A DNA stretch of 7,908 bases from Gammaproteobacteria bacterium. GTDB lineage: Bacteria; Pseudomonadota; Gammaproteobacteria; UBA9214. Where the stretch lies: the NCBI GenBank assembly GCA_030599705.1, contig JAUVNM010000071.1:1-7908 (forward strand). The letters are read 5' to 3'. A program made the translations under genes and the position numbers. Positions 1-6,348 of this stretch are shown piece by piece; the stretch's first letter is position 1, and each line of letters opens with the position of its first letter. The notes below the pieces were generated by a model, which saw only the letters and a list, made by a program, of their open reading frames with translations, was not told the origin of the DNA and searched no databases.

Positions 1-64
1 AGTCTGGCAGCTCGTCGGGCTCATAACCCGAAGGTCGCAGGTTCAAATCCTGCCCCCGCTACCA
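1..64 (+). tRNA. metY: Initiator tRNA-fMet (anticodon CAT), 5' end cut off by window start
   Basis: This is the 3' part of an initiator methionine tRNA, which carries formyl-methionine to the ribosomal P site with the help of IF2 (encoded downstream). The anticodon stem is TCGGG (15-19) with CCCGA (27-31), around the loop CTCATAA with anticodon CAT at 22-24. The three consecutive G:C pairs next to the loop are the classic initiator signature. The T arm is GCAGG (37-41), loop TTCAAAT, CCTGC (49-53). The 3' acceptor strand is 54-60, the discriminator is A61 and the CCA is encoded at 62-64. By comparison with E. coli metY about 13 bases are missing, so the 1:72 mismatch typical of initiators cannot be checked. 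Lying just upstream of rimP matches the metY locus of E. coli. Confidence 0.96.
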
Positions 65-97
65 ATTTGAAGTACCGGCCCCGCCAGTGGGGTATGT

Positions 98-139
98 TCT
101 GGATGCAGGTTCCGAGCGGGACCTGCGAACTGATCCAGA
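98..139 (+). other. Long interrupted hairpin between metY and the rimP promoter
   Basis: An outer 7-bp stem, TCTGGAT (98-104) with ATCCAGA (133-139), encloses a 9-bp stem, 105-113 with 118-126, containing one G:T pair and closed by the tetraloop GAGC. Six unpaired bases (127-132) bulge on the 3' side. No T-run follows, so this is not a standard intrinsic terminator. It could be a processing or stability structure in the metY-rimP read-through transcript, for example a double-strand nuclease site that separates the tRNA from the mRNA. The pairing is seen directly; the role is inferred. Confidence 0.6.
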
Positions 140-149
140 CCGTTGATAC

Positions 150-178
150 TTGGGTGGTTTAGGACAGTTTGCTATACT
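150..178 (+). promoter_or_regulatory. Candidate extended -10 sigma70 promoter for rimP-nusA-infB
   Basis: The -10 is TATACT (173-178), preceded by TGC (170-172), which makes an extended -10. The best -35 at a 17-base spacing is the weak TTGGGT (150-155), as is common when an extended -10 is present. Transcription would start near 184-186. A secondary promoter after metY is known in E. coli, which supports the placement. A better -35 match, TTGATA (143-148), lies too far upstream (24-base spacer). Confidence 0.6.
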
Positions 179-210
179 TCCCGGCAACGCGATTATCGGA
201 GTTCATGGAG

Positions 211-231
211 TGGGCCTTTGGCCCATTTTTT
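211..231 (+). terminator. Intrinsic terminator or attenuator in the rimP leader
   Basis: A perfect 6-bp stem, TGGGCC (211-216) with GGCCCA (220-225), has a TTT loop and is followed at once by six T (226-231). It can stop transcripts coming from metY. Because the predicted promoter at 150-178 lies upstream of it, it should also attenuate rimP transcripts after roughly 45 bases. From memory, a leader attenuator before rimP has been described in Gammaproteobacteria (the rimP-leader RNA family), but I could not check the match. Confidence 0.8.
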
Positions 232-234
232 GTT

Positions 235-255
235 TCCGGAGCACCCAATCCGGAG
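235..255 (+). promoter_or_regulatory. rimP ribosome binding site inside a small hairpin
   Basis: Two copies of the self-complementary hexamer TCCGGA (235-240 and 249-254) can pair around an 8-base loop. The second copy includes most of the Shine-Dalgarno GGAG (252-255), which sits 6 bases before the ATG at 262. The Shine-Dalgarno clearly supports the 262 start. The hairpin would partly hide it, so translational tuning is possible but inferred. Confidence 0.5.
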
Positions 256-261
256 TGGGAT

Positions 262-720
262 ATGCGGCAGGATCCGTTACAACTCAGTGAGTTACTGGAG
301 CCGGCGGTCCGGTCGCTGGGATATGAACTGGTCGGGGTGGAATTCCGCAGCGGCGGCGAGGGTGGTGGCCTGCTGCGCGTATATATAGATAGTGAACAGG
401 GGATTACGGCCGATGACTGTCAAACGGTCAGTTACCAGGTCAGCGGGGTGCTGGATGTCGAGGACCCGATCCCGGGGCACTACACCCTGGAGGTGTCATC
501 GCCGGGTTATGACCGGTTGCTGTTCACGCAGCAGGATTATGAACGCTTTGCCGGCAGCCTGGTAAAGGTACGGCTGGGATTCCCGCTTGACGGGCGGCGC
601 CGGTTCAAGGGCCGCCTGCAGGGGCTGGAAGGCGGGAATGTGGTGATTGAGCAGGATGGCGCACCGGTCAGCCTGCCGCTGGATCAGATTGAACAGGCGC
701 GTTTGGTACCAGAATACTGA
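262..720 (+). CDS. rimP: Ribosome maturation factor RimP
   Basis: A 152-residue cytoplasmic protein that binds the 30S subunit and helps late assembly around S12; E. coli RimP is about 150 residues. The N-terminal alpha/beta domain (about 1-80) contains YIDSEQGITADDC and the hallmark LEVSSPGYDR at 76-85. The C-terminal SH3-like barrel (about 87-150) ends in QARLVPEY, close to the E. coli ending KANLVPHF. The start at 262 is chosen because GGAG at 252-255 is well spaced and the protein then begins at the same point as E. coli RimP. The frame is open further upstream, with an ATG at 205 that would add 19 residues encoded across the terminator; this is probably not the main start. nusA follows after 24 bases. 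In E. coli it heads the same operon, downstream of metY. No anomalies are seen in the coding sequence. Confidence 0.97.
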   Translation: MRQDPLQLSELLEPAVRSLGYELVGVEFRSGGEGGGLLRVYIDSEQGITADDCQTVSYQVSGVLDVEDPIPGHYTLEVSSPGYDRLLFTQQDYERFAGSLVKVRLGFPLDGRRRFKGRLQGLEGGNVVIEQDGAPVSLPLDQIEQARLVPEY

Positions 721-744
721 ACGCAGGATTTGGAGGTTGCAGGA

Positions 745-2283
745 ATGGACAAAGAGATCTTGATGGTCGTTGATGTTGTATCCAACGAAAAAGGCATAGA
801 TAAAGAGATCATCTTCGAGGCGATCGAGGCCGCGCTGGCCACGGCCACCCGCAAGCGCGGCGGCGAGATAGACGCGCGCGTCGCCATTGACCGCGAGACC
901 GGTGAATATGAAACCTTCCGGCGCTGGCAGGTCATCGATGAATCGATCATTCCCGAGGTGACGGACGACGAGGAAGGCGAGGACGCCCTGGTCTATGAAT
1001 TTCCGGAACGCCAGATCACCCTCACCGAGTCGCGTGAGAAAGACCCGGGCCTCCAGCACGGCGATTTTATAGAAGAACCGATCGAATCCGTCGACTTCGG
1101 GCGCATCGGTGCCCAGACCGCCAAGCAGGTCATTGTGCAAAAAGTACGCGAGGCGGAACGCGCCCAGGTAATAGAAGCCTACAAGGACCGTGTCGGTGAC
1201 CTGGTGACCGGTGTCGTCAAGCGTGTCGAACGCGGTAATGTCTATATCGATCTCGGCAGCAACGCCGAAGCCATCATCACCCGCGATGACATGATTCCCC
1301 GGGAAGCCGTGCGGCCGGGTGACCGCCTGCGCGGTTACCTCCACGAGGTCATTCCCGAGCAGCGCGGGCCGCAGCTGTTTGTCAGCCGCGTGGCCCCGCA
1401 GTTCCTGATCGAACTGTTCAAGCTGGAAGTTCCCGAGGTCGGGCAGGGCCTGATCGAGATACTGGCCGCGGCCCGCGACCCGGGCCTGCGCGCCAAGATC
1501 GCCGTCAAGTCCAATGATCCACGGATCGACCCGGTGGGCGCCTGCGTTGGTATGCGCGGTTCGCGCGTGCAGACGGTCTCCACCGAACTCTCCGGTGAAC
1601 GTGTCGACATCATTTTGTGGGATGACAATCCTGCCCAGTTCGTCATCAACGCCATGTCACCGGCCGAGGTCTCTTCCATCGTGGTCGACGAGGAAACCCA
1701 CACCATGGATATCGCGGTCGGCGAGGAACAGCTGTCGCAGGCCATCGGCCGCGCCGGGCAGAACGTGCGCCTCGCGAGCCAGCTGACTGGCTGGGAGCTC
1801 AATGTCATGGATGAATCGCAGGCCGAGGAAAAAGGCGAGGCCGAGACACTCGATTTGCAGAAGCTGTTCAAGGAACAGCTCGATGTGGACGAGGAAATTG
1901 CCGCCATCCTGGTACAGGAGGGGTTTTCCACCATCGAGGAAATCGTCTACGTCCCGAAGAGCGAGCTGGTGGCCATCGAGGAATTTGAAGAAGAGATCGT
2001 TGATGAACTCCGCGGCCGCGCCCGTGATGTACTGCTGACACAGGCCATTATCAGCGAGGAAAAAATCGGCGATGCTGAACCGGCACAGGATCTGCTCGAA
2101 ATGGAGGGCATGGACCGCGAGCTGGCCTATATACTGGCCGGCCGCGAGGTCATCACCATGGAAGACCTGGCCGAACAGGCGATCGATGAAATCATTGATA
2201 TCGAGGGGATGGACGAGGAACGCGCCGGTGCCCTGATCATGGCGGCGCGTGCGCCGTGGTTTGCTGAAGAGGCCCAGGATTAG
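745..2283 (+). CDS. nusA: Transcription termination/antitermination factor NusA
   Basis: A 512-residue factor that binds RNA polymerase and nascent RNA, affecting pausing, intrinsic termination, Rho action and rRNA antitermination. Domains in order: polymerase-binding N-terminal domain (about 1-145), S1 domain (about 148-205), KH1 with GMRG at 269-272, KH2 with GRAG at 335-338, then two acidic repeats (about 369-430 and 445-508), an arrangement typical of Gammaproteobacteria. E. coli NusA has 495 residues. Much of the difference is an acidic insert in the N-terminal domain around residues 72-90 (VTDDEEGEDALVYE). The ATG at 745 is preceded by GGAGG (732-736) at an 8-base spacing. A TTG at 730 is in frame but overlaps that Shine-Dalgarno and is not the start. 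In E. coli NusA represses its own operon, which could act here on the leader terminator at 211-231. Confidence 0.98.
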   Translation: MDKEILMVVDVVSNEKGIDKEIIFEAIEAALATATRKRGGEIDARVAIDRETGEYETFRRWQVIDESIIPEVTDDEEGEDALVYEFPERQITLTESREKDPGLQHGDFIEEPIESVDFGRIGAQTAKQVIVQKVREAERAQVIEAYKDRVGDLVTGVVKRVERGNVYIDLGSNAEAIITRDDMIPREAVRPGDRLRGYLHEVIPEQRGPQLFVSRVAPQFLIELFKLEVPEVGQGLIEILAAARDPGLRAKIAVKSNDPRIDPVGACVGMRGSRVQTVSTELSGERVDIILWDDNPAQFVINAMSPAEVSSIVVDEETHTMDIAVGEEQLSQAIGRAGQNVRLASQLTGWELNVMDESQAEEKGEAETLDLQKLFKEQLDVDEEIAAILVQEGFSTIEEIVYVPKSELVAIEEFEEEIVDELRGRARDVLLTQAIISEEKIGDAEPAQDLLEMEGMDRELAYILAGREVITMEDLAEQAIDEIIDIEGMDEERAGALIMAARAPWFAEEAQD

Positions 2284-2295
2284 GGGATTATGGAA

Positions 2296-4863
2296 ATGAG
2301 AGATGTGACGGTAAAGCAGTTTGCTGATGTCGTTGGTGTTCCCCCGGACCGCCTGCTGGTCCAGCTGGGCGAGGCCGGGATGGACCTCAACGACGAGAAT
2401 GCCACCATTACCGAGAGCCAGAAGACCCAGCTGCTGGATTTTCTGCGTGAAAGTCACGGCAAGCGCGGCACCATCGGCAGTAGTGGCCCGAAAAAAATTA
2501 CCCTCAAGCGCAAATCCACCAGTGAATTGCAGACCACCGTACCGGCAGCGCGTGGTCCGGCGGGTGCGCGTGGCCCGATGCGTGGCGCGCGTGCCGAGAA
2601 AAAGATCGTCACCGTCGAAGTCCGTAAAAAACGTACCTATGTAAAACGTGCCGACCTGGTCGCCGAGGAAAACGAGCGGCTGGAACAGGTGGCTGAAGAG
2701 AAGGCGCGGGTCGAGGCCGAGGAGCAGGCGCGCCTCGATGCGATCCAGCAGGAGAAGGAGGCCGCGCGCAAGGCGGAAGAGGCGCGCATCGCCGACGAGG
2801 AATCCCGTCTCAAGGCAGCGGAGGAAGAAAAACGCAAGACCGAGGCAGTCAGTCAGGTACAGGCTGTTGCCGATGCCACAGCCAAGTCACAGGCCGCTGC
2901 ACGGGACGATGGCCGGCAGAAAAAAGCGCCGGAAGCCGAGCGCAAGCAGAAACGTGATGAAGGCAAGCACACCCGCTACGGGCGCAAGGAACTGCACGTC
3001 GATGCCAGCAAGAGTGGCCGGCGCAGGAAAAAACCGAAGGCCAGGCGCCGGGTCACCATCGAGTCCACCGGTGAGCACGGCTTCGAGCGGCCGACCGCGC
3101 CGGTCATTCACGAGGTTGAAGTCCCGGAAAATATCGCGGTGTCTGACCTGGCGCTGAAAATGTCCGTGAAATCCGCCGAGGTCATCATGGCGATGATGAA
3201 GATGGGTGTCATGGCGACCATCAACCAGGTGATCGACCAGGACACGGCCATCCTCGTGGTCGAGGAGATGGGGCACACTGCCAGGCCGGTACAGGAAAAT
3301 GCCCTGGAAGCGGAACTCGTGGAGCAGGTCAGGGAAGTATCCGGCGAGCGCCTGCCGCGTCCCCCGGTAGTCACCATCATGGGCCATGTTGACCACGGCA
3401 AGACCTCTCTGCTGGATTTCATTCGTACCACCCGGGTAGCCGAAGGCGAGGCCGGTGGCATTACCCAGCACATCGGCGCTTACCATGTGGAAACACCCAA
3501 GGGTGTTATCAGTTTTCTGGATACACCGGGTCACGCGGCCTTCACCGCCATGCGTGCCCGCGGTGCACAGGTAACGGACATCGTCATCCTGGTGGTGGCC
3601 GCGGATGACGGCGCCAAGCCGCAGACGCAGGAAGCGATACAGCATGCAAGGGCCGCTGGTGTTCCGCTGATCGTCGCGATCAACAAGATCGACAAACCGG
3701 AGGCCGATCCGGAGCGGGTCAAGAACGAACTTTCAGCCCTCGAAGTGGTTCCCGAAGACTGGGGCGGCGACACCCAGTTTGTCCCGGTGTCGGCAATGAC
3801 CGGTGAAGGTATTGATGATCTGCTCGATGCGATCCTGTTGCAGGCAGAATTACTGGAACTGACAGCGGTCCATGAATGTCCGGCAACCGGCATCGTCGTG
3901 GAGTCGAGTCTCGACAAGGGGCGTGGCGCGATTGCCACCATCCTGGTACAGAACGGGGTACTCAACAGGGGTGATTTGATCCTGACGGGCCATGAATACG
4001 GCCGTGTGCGCGCCATGTTCGACGAAAGCGGCAAGGCCATCGATTCGGCCGGGCCGTCCATGCCGGCACTGGTGCTCGGTCTCTCGTCGGTACCCAATGC
4101 CGGCGATGATGTCATCGCCGTGGCAAACGAACGCAAGGCGCGCGAACTTGCGGACCTGCGCCAGGAGAGATCCCGCGATGTGCGACTGGCCAAGCAGCAG
4201 CAGGCACGCATGGAAGACGTATTCTCCCAGGTCGGTGCCGGCAAGGTACCCACGCTGAATATCGTGTTGAAGGCGGATGTGCAGGGCAGTTCCGAGGCAC
4301 TCAGCGACGCACTTGCCGCAATTACCTCGGAAGAGAAGGACGTGAAGGTAAAAATCGTCTCCAGTGGTGTCGGCGGTATCAATGAATCAGACGTCAACCT
4401 GGCGGTTGCCTCGAATGCCGTTATCATCGGTTTTAATGTGCGTGCCGATACCTCGGCCAGGAACCTGGTCGAGGAAAACCAGGTCGACCTCAAGTACTAC
4501 AGCGTGATCTATGATGCCATCGATGATGTGAGGAAAGCCGCCAGCGGTATGCTGTCACCCGAGATCAAGGAAGAAATCATCGGACTTGCCGAGGTCAGGG
4601 AAGTGTTCCGTTCGCGCAAGCTGGGAGATATCGCCGGCTGCATCGTCATGGAAGGTGTGGTGCGCCGCAGTTCACCGATCAGGGTGCTGCGTGACAATGT
4701 CGTTATCTTTGAAGGCGAACTGGAATCGCTGCGGCGCTTCAAGGACGATGTCAGCGAGGTCAAGGCCGGTACCGAGTGCGGTATTGGCGTCAAGAGCTAC
4801 AGCGTCAATGCCGGTGACCAGATCGAGGTCTTTGAACGCGTGGAAGTCGCCAGGGAACTGTAG
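2296..4863 (+). CDS. infB: Translation initiation factor IF-2
   Basis: An 855-residue GTPase that delivers fMet-tRNA to the 30S subunit and promotes 50S joining. Visible parts: a small IF2N domain (1 to about 50), the conserved block VEVRKKRTYVKR, a long Glu/Ala/Arg/Lys-rich linker (about 120-255, probably helical), and a second IF2N-like domain (about 276-330). The G domain has GHVDHGKT at 363-370, DTPGH at 409-413 (His413 is the likely catalytic histidine) and NKID at 463-466. Domain II follows, then domain III starting near NIVLKADVQGS (about 655), and the fMet-tRNA-binding C-terminal domain (about 755-855). The start MRDVTVKQFA mirrors E. coli MTDVTIKTLA and lies 8 bases after GGGGA (2283-2287). 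An in-frame ATG at 2290 is too close to that Shine-Dalgarno but would add only two residues. E. coli makes shorter IF2 forms from internal starts; I see no convincing internal Shine-Dalgarno with a start codon in this linker. Confidence 0.98.
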   Translation: MRDVTVKQFADVVGVPPDRLLVQLGEAGMDLNDENATITESQKTQLLDFLRESHGKRGTIGSSGPKKITLKRKSTSELQTTVPAARGPAGARGPMRGARAEKKIVTVEVRKKRTYVKRADLVAEENERLEQVAEEKARVEAEEQARLDAIQQEKEAARKAEEARIADEESRLKAAEEEKRKTEAVSQVQAVADATAKSQAAARDDGRQKKAPEAERKQKRDEGKHTRYGRKELHVDASKSGRRRKKPKARRRVTIESTGEHGFERPTAPVIHEVEVPENIAVSDLALKMSVKSAEVIMAMMKMGVMATINQVIDQDTAILVVEEMGHTARPVQENALEAELVEQVREVSGERLPRPPVVTIMGHVDHGKTSLLDFIRTTRVAEGEAGGITQHIGAYHVETPKGVISFLDTPGHAAFTAMRARGAQVTDIVILVVAADDGAKPQTQEAIQHARAAGVPLIVAINKIDKPEADPERVKNELSALEVVPEDWGGDTQFVPVSAMTGEGIDDLLDAILLQAELLELTAVHECPATGIVVESSLDKGRGAIATILVQNGVLNRGDLILTGHEYGRVRAMFDESGKAIDSAGPSMPALVLGLSSVPNAGDDVIAVANERKARELADLRQERSRDVRLAKQQQARMEDVFSQVGAGKVPTLNIVLKADVQGSSEALSDALAAITSEEKDVKVKIVSSGVGGINESDVNLAVASNAVIIGFNVRADTSARNLVEENQVDLKYYSVIYDAIDDVRKAASGMLSPEIKEEIIGLAEVREVFRSRKLGDIAGCIVMEGVVRRSSPIRVLRDNVVIFEGELESLRRFKDDVSEVKAGTECGIGVKSYSVNAGDQIEVFERVEVAREL

Positions 4864-4879
4864 CGAATCCCTCCAACGG

Positions 4880-4897
4880 GGGGCAGGGTCTGTCCCC
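4880..4897 (+). repeat. GGGG/CCCC hairpin just before rbfA, repeat-like
   Basis: GGGGCAG (4880-4886) pairs with CTG (4890-4892) and CCCC (4894-4897), with loop GGT and one bulged T at 4893. The core GGGTCTGTCCCC resembles a short motif I recall as dispersed in intergenic regions of several proteobacterial genomes. That resemblance is from memory and untested. The structure fills the space where the rbfA Shine-Dalgarno should be. Confidence 0.4.
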
Positions 4898-4903
4898 ATA
4901 TTT

Positions 4904-5278
4904 ATGCCAAGAGAATTTCCGAGAACCCGTCGGGTTGGTGAACAGATCCAGCGCGAGCTGGCCGGCCTCGTGCACGAGGAAATCAAGGACCCCCGGCTGG
5001 GAATGGTAAGTATTTCCGGGGTCGAGGTTTCAACCGACCTGGCGCATGCAAAGGTTTTCGTATCCGTGCTGGGCGATGCTGCCGCAGCTGACCTGTCCAT
5101 CCAGGTATTGAATAACGCGGCAGGTTTTCTGCGCCGCAAGCTGGGTGCGCGCATGCGCCTGCGTACCGTGCCGCGGTTGCGGTTCTTATATGACCGTTCT
5201 CTGGCCGAGGGTGCACGCATGGATGCGCTGATCAATAAAGCCATATCCGGGACCAGTGACAGCAAGGATGATGAGTAG
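4904..5278 (+). CDS. rbfA: 30S ribosome-binding factor RbfA
   Basis: A 124-residue single-domain KH-fold protein that binds free 30S subunits and helps 16S rRNA maturation, including the helix 1 region, and cold adaptation. E. coli RbfA has 133 residues. Diagnostic parts are the N-terminal EFPRTRRVGEQIQRELA, KDPRLG at 28-33, SGVEVSTDLAHAKVFVSV at about 38-55, the kinked AAG at 72-74 followed by FLRRKLG, and LRFLYDRSLAEGARMD near the C-terminus. The C-terminal tail is short and polar (GTSDSKDDE). The ATG at 4904 gives the family's usual N-terminus, and no other plausible start lies upstream in frame before the infB stop. The region before it is pyrimidine-rich and I see no Shine-Dalgarno at a normal distance, unlike the neighbouring rimP, nusA and infB. 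The gap to infB is 40 bases. Confidence 0.96.
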   Translation: MPREFPRTRRVGEQIQRELAGLVHEEIKDPRLGMVSISGVEVSTDLAHAKVFVSVLGDAAAADLSIQVLNNAAGFLRRKLGARMRLRTVPRLRFLYDRSLAEGARMDALINKAISGTSDSKDDE

Positions 5279-5291
5279 CAATTTTAAATAT

Positions 5292-5351
5292 TGTAGGAGC
5301 CAGCTTGCTGGCGAATACGGTTGCCTGTTCGCGGGCAAGCCCGCTCCTGCA
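5292..5351 (+). repeat. Inverted pair of REP elements (REPIN/BIME-like) between rbfA and truB
   Basis: Two 24-base arms, 5292-5315 and 5328-5351, are inverted copies that match at 19 of 24 positions, with a 12-base spacer between them. Each arm also folds by itself: GCCAGC/GCTGGC around TT (5299-5312) and GCGGGC/GCCCGC around AA (5331-5344), both perfect 6-bp stems. Four of the five differences between the arms form two compensatory base-pair changes within these stems, so structure is kept while sequence varies. The outer motif TGTAGGAGC and the GCTTGC core resemble Pseudomonas REP sequences, which are usually spread by single-copy REP-associated tyrosine transposases. It lies inside the operon, ending 25 bases before truB. 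It may affect mRNA stability or decouple rbfA from truB expression. Confidence 0.85.
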
Positions 5352-5376
5352 GATACCATTTCATAGCATCTGAACA

Positions 5377-6300
5377 ATGGCTCGACATCACAAAAAAAAT
5401 CAGCGGCGCGTGAACGGCATCCTGTTGCTGGACAAACCGGCAGGTCTGACTTCCAATGCCGCGCTGCAGAAGGTCAAGCAGCTTTACCGGGCGCGCAAGG
5501 CGGGTCATACCGGCAGCCTGGATCCGCTTGCCAGCGGCCTGTTGCCGGTCTGCCTCGGCGAGGCGACCAAGGTTTCCGCATTTCTGCTGGATGCCGACAA
5601 ACATTACTGGGTGTCCTGCAAACTCGGTGAGCGCACTTCCACCGCGGATGCCGAAGGCGAACTGATCGAGTCCCGTCCGGTCGCCGGCGTGACGGAGCAA
5701 CAGCTGCGCAAGGTGATGGACGGATATCTCGGTGACATCGAGCAGATTCCCCCGATGTACTCGGCCGTGAAGCACCAGGGCCAGCGGCTCTACAAGCTGG
5801 CGCGCCAGGGGATCGAGGTCGAGCGTGCAGCGCGGCAGATCACCATCCACGAGCTGAACCTGCTGGGTCTTGTACCCCCGCTGGCTGAAATCGATGTGCG
5901 CTGTTCCAAGGGGACCTACGTGCGTACCCTGGTCGAGGATATCGGCGCGGAGCTGGGTTGCGGCGCCCACGTGGCGGACTTGCGGCGCCTCGGGGTCGGG
6001 CCCTACGACGCGTCCAGTATGGTGAGCCTGGAGACGCTGGAGAGGCTGTTGGTGCAGGGCGGTGAAGCGGCGCTGGACGAGCTGCTGCTGCCAATGGAAA
6101 GCGGCCTGTCGCAATGGCCCGGCGTGAGCCTGACCGGGGATGCCGCCTTCTACCTGCGCCAGGGCCAGCCGGTGCTGGTGCCGCATGCGCCGACTGCCGG
6201 CTGGGTGCGGCTGTACGAGGGCGAGACGCGGTTTCTCGGGGTAGGCGAGATCCTCGATGACGGCCGGGTGGCGCCACGGCGCTTGTTGAATCTAGGCTAA
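5377..6300 (+). CDS. truB: tRNA pseudouridine(55) synthase TruB
   Basis: A 307-residue enzyme that converts uridine 55 in the T loop of elongator and initiator tRNAs to pseudouridine and also acts as a tRNA chaperone. E. coli TruB has 314 residues. The N-terminal NGILLLDKPAGLTSN is the family's first motif. GHTGSLDPLASGLLP (43-57) holds the catalytic Asp49. Further conserved parts are YWVSCKLGERTSTADAEGE, the IPPMYSAVKHQGQRLYKLAR block and CSKGTYVRTLVEDIG. The C-terminal PUA-like domain ends in GEILDDGRVAPRRL, nearly as in E. coli. The start gives the expected N-terminus, but GCATCTGAACA before the ATG contains no clear Shine-Dalgarno. The REP pair lies 25 bases upstream, so translation may be weak or may use other signals. 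The gap from rbfA is 98 bases, unusually wide for this operon. Confidence 0.97.
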   Translation: MARHHKKNQRRVNGILLLDKPAGLTSNAALQKVKQLYRARKAGHTGSLDPLASGLLPVCLGEATKVSAFLLDADKHYWVSCKLGERTSTADAEGELIESRPVAGVTEQQLRKVMDGYLGDIEQIPPMYSAVKHQGQRLYKLARQGIEVERAARQITIHELNLLGLVPPLAEIDVRCSKGTYVRTLVEDIGAELGCGAHVADLRRLGVGPYDASSMVSLETLERLLVQGGEAALDELLLPMESGLSQWPGVSLTGDAAFYLRQGQPVLVPHAPTAGWVRLYEGETRFLGVGEILDDGRVAPRRLLNLG

Positions 6301-6318
6301 GCCGGCATAGCGCCGGCT
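6300..6318 (+). other. GC-rich hairpin overlapping the truB stop codon
   Basis: AGCCGGC (6300-6306) pairs perfectly over 7 bp with GCCGGCT (6312-6318) around ATAGC. A further AGCCGG follows at 6321-6326. No T-run follows, so it is not an intrinsic terminator; it could protect the truB 3' end against exonucleases or be a polymerase pause site. The structure is seen; the role is inferred. Confidence 0.5.
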
Positions 6319-6348
6319 AGAGCCGGTTACTATCCCCTTTTGGGTAGC

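Noticed and set aside
94..162. Small 22-codon open frame starting at the ATG at 94 in the metY-rimP spacer
   Set aside because: It overlaps the long hairpin, the nearest G-run is one base from the ATG, and nothing suggests selection on the peptide.
143..178. TTGATA (143-148) as the -35 of the rimP promoter
   Set aside because: The spacer to TATACT would be 24 bases, well outside the usual 16-18.
730..744. TTG at 730 as the nusA start
   Set aside because: The TTG overlaps the strong GGAGG Shine-Dalgarno that serves the ATG at 745, and the ATG matches the E. coli N-terminus.
496..1344. Long minus-strand open frame opposite rimP and nusA (and similar ones at 1657-2457, 2887-3645, 3531-4493 and 5284-6186)
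   Set aside because: These are mirror frames of GC-rich coding sequence. Their translations show no recognisable domains, and the + strand genes are certain.
2648..3157. Arg/Ser-rich open frame overlapping infB in another frame
   Set aside because: It is a frame shadow of the Glu/Lys/Arg-rich IF2 linker; the low-complexity composition is a by-product.
4586..4903. Upstream extension of rbfA overlapping the 3' end of infB
   Set aside because: The frame is open by chance inside infB; RbfA homology begins at the ATG at 4904.
5256..5290. GTGACA plus an AT-rich stretch as a promoter for truB
   Set aside because: No -10-like hexamer lies at an acceptable spacing from GTGACA.
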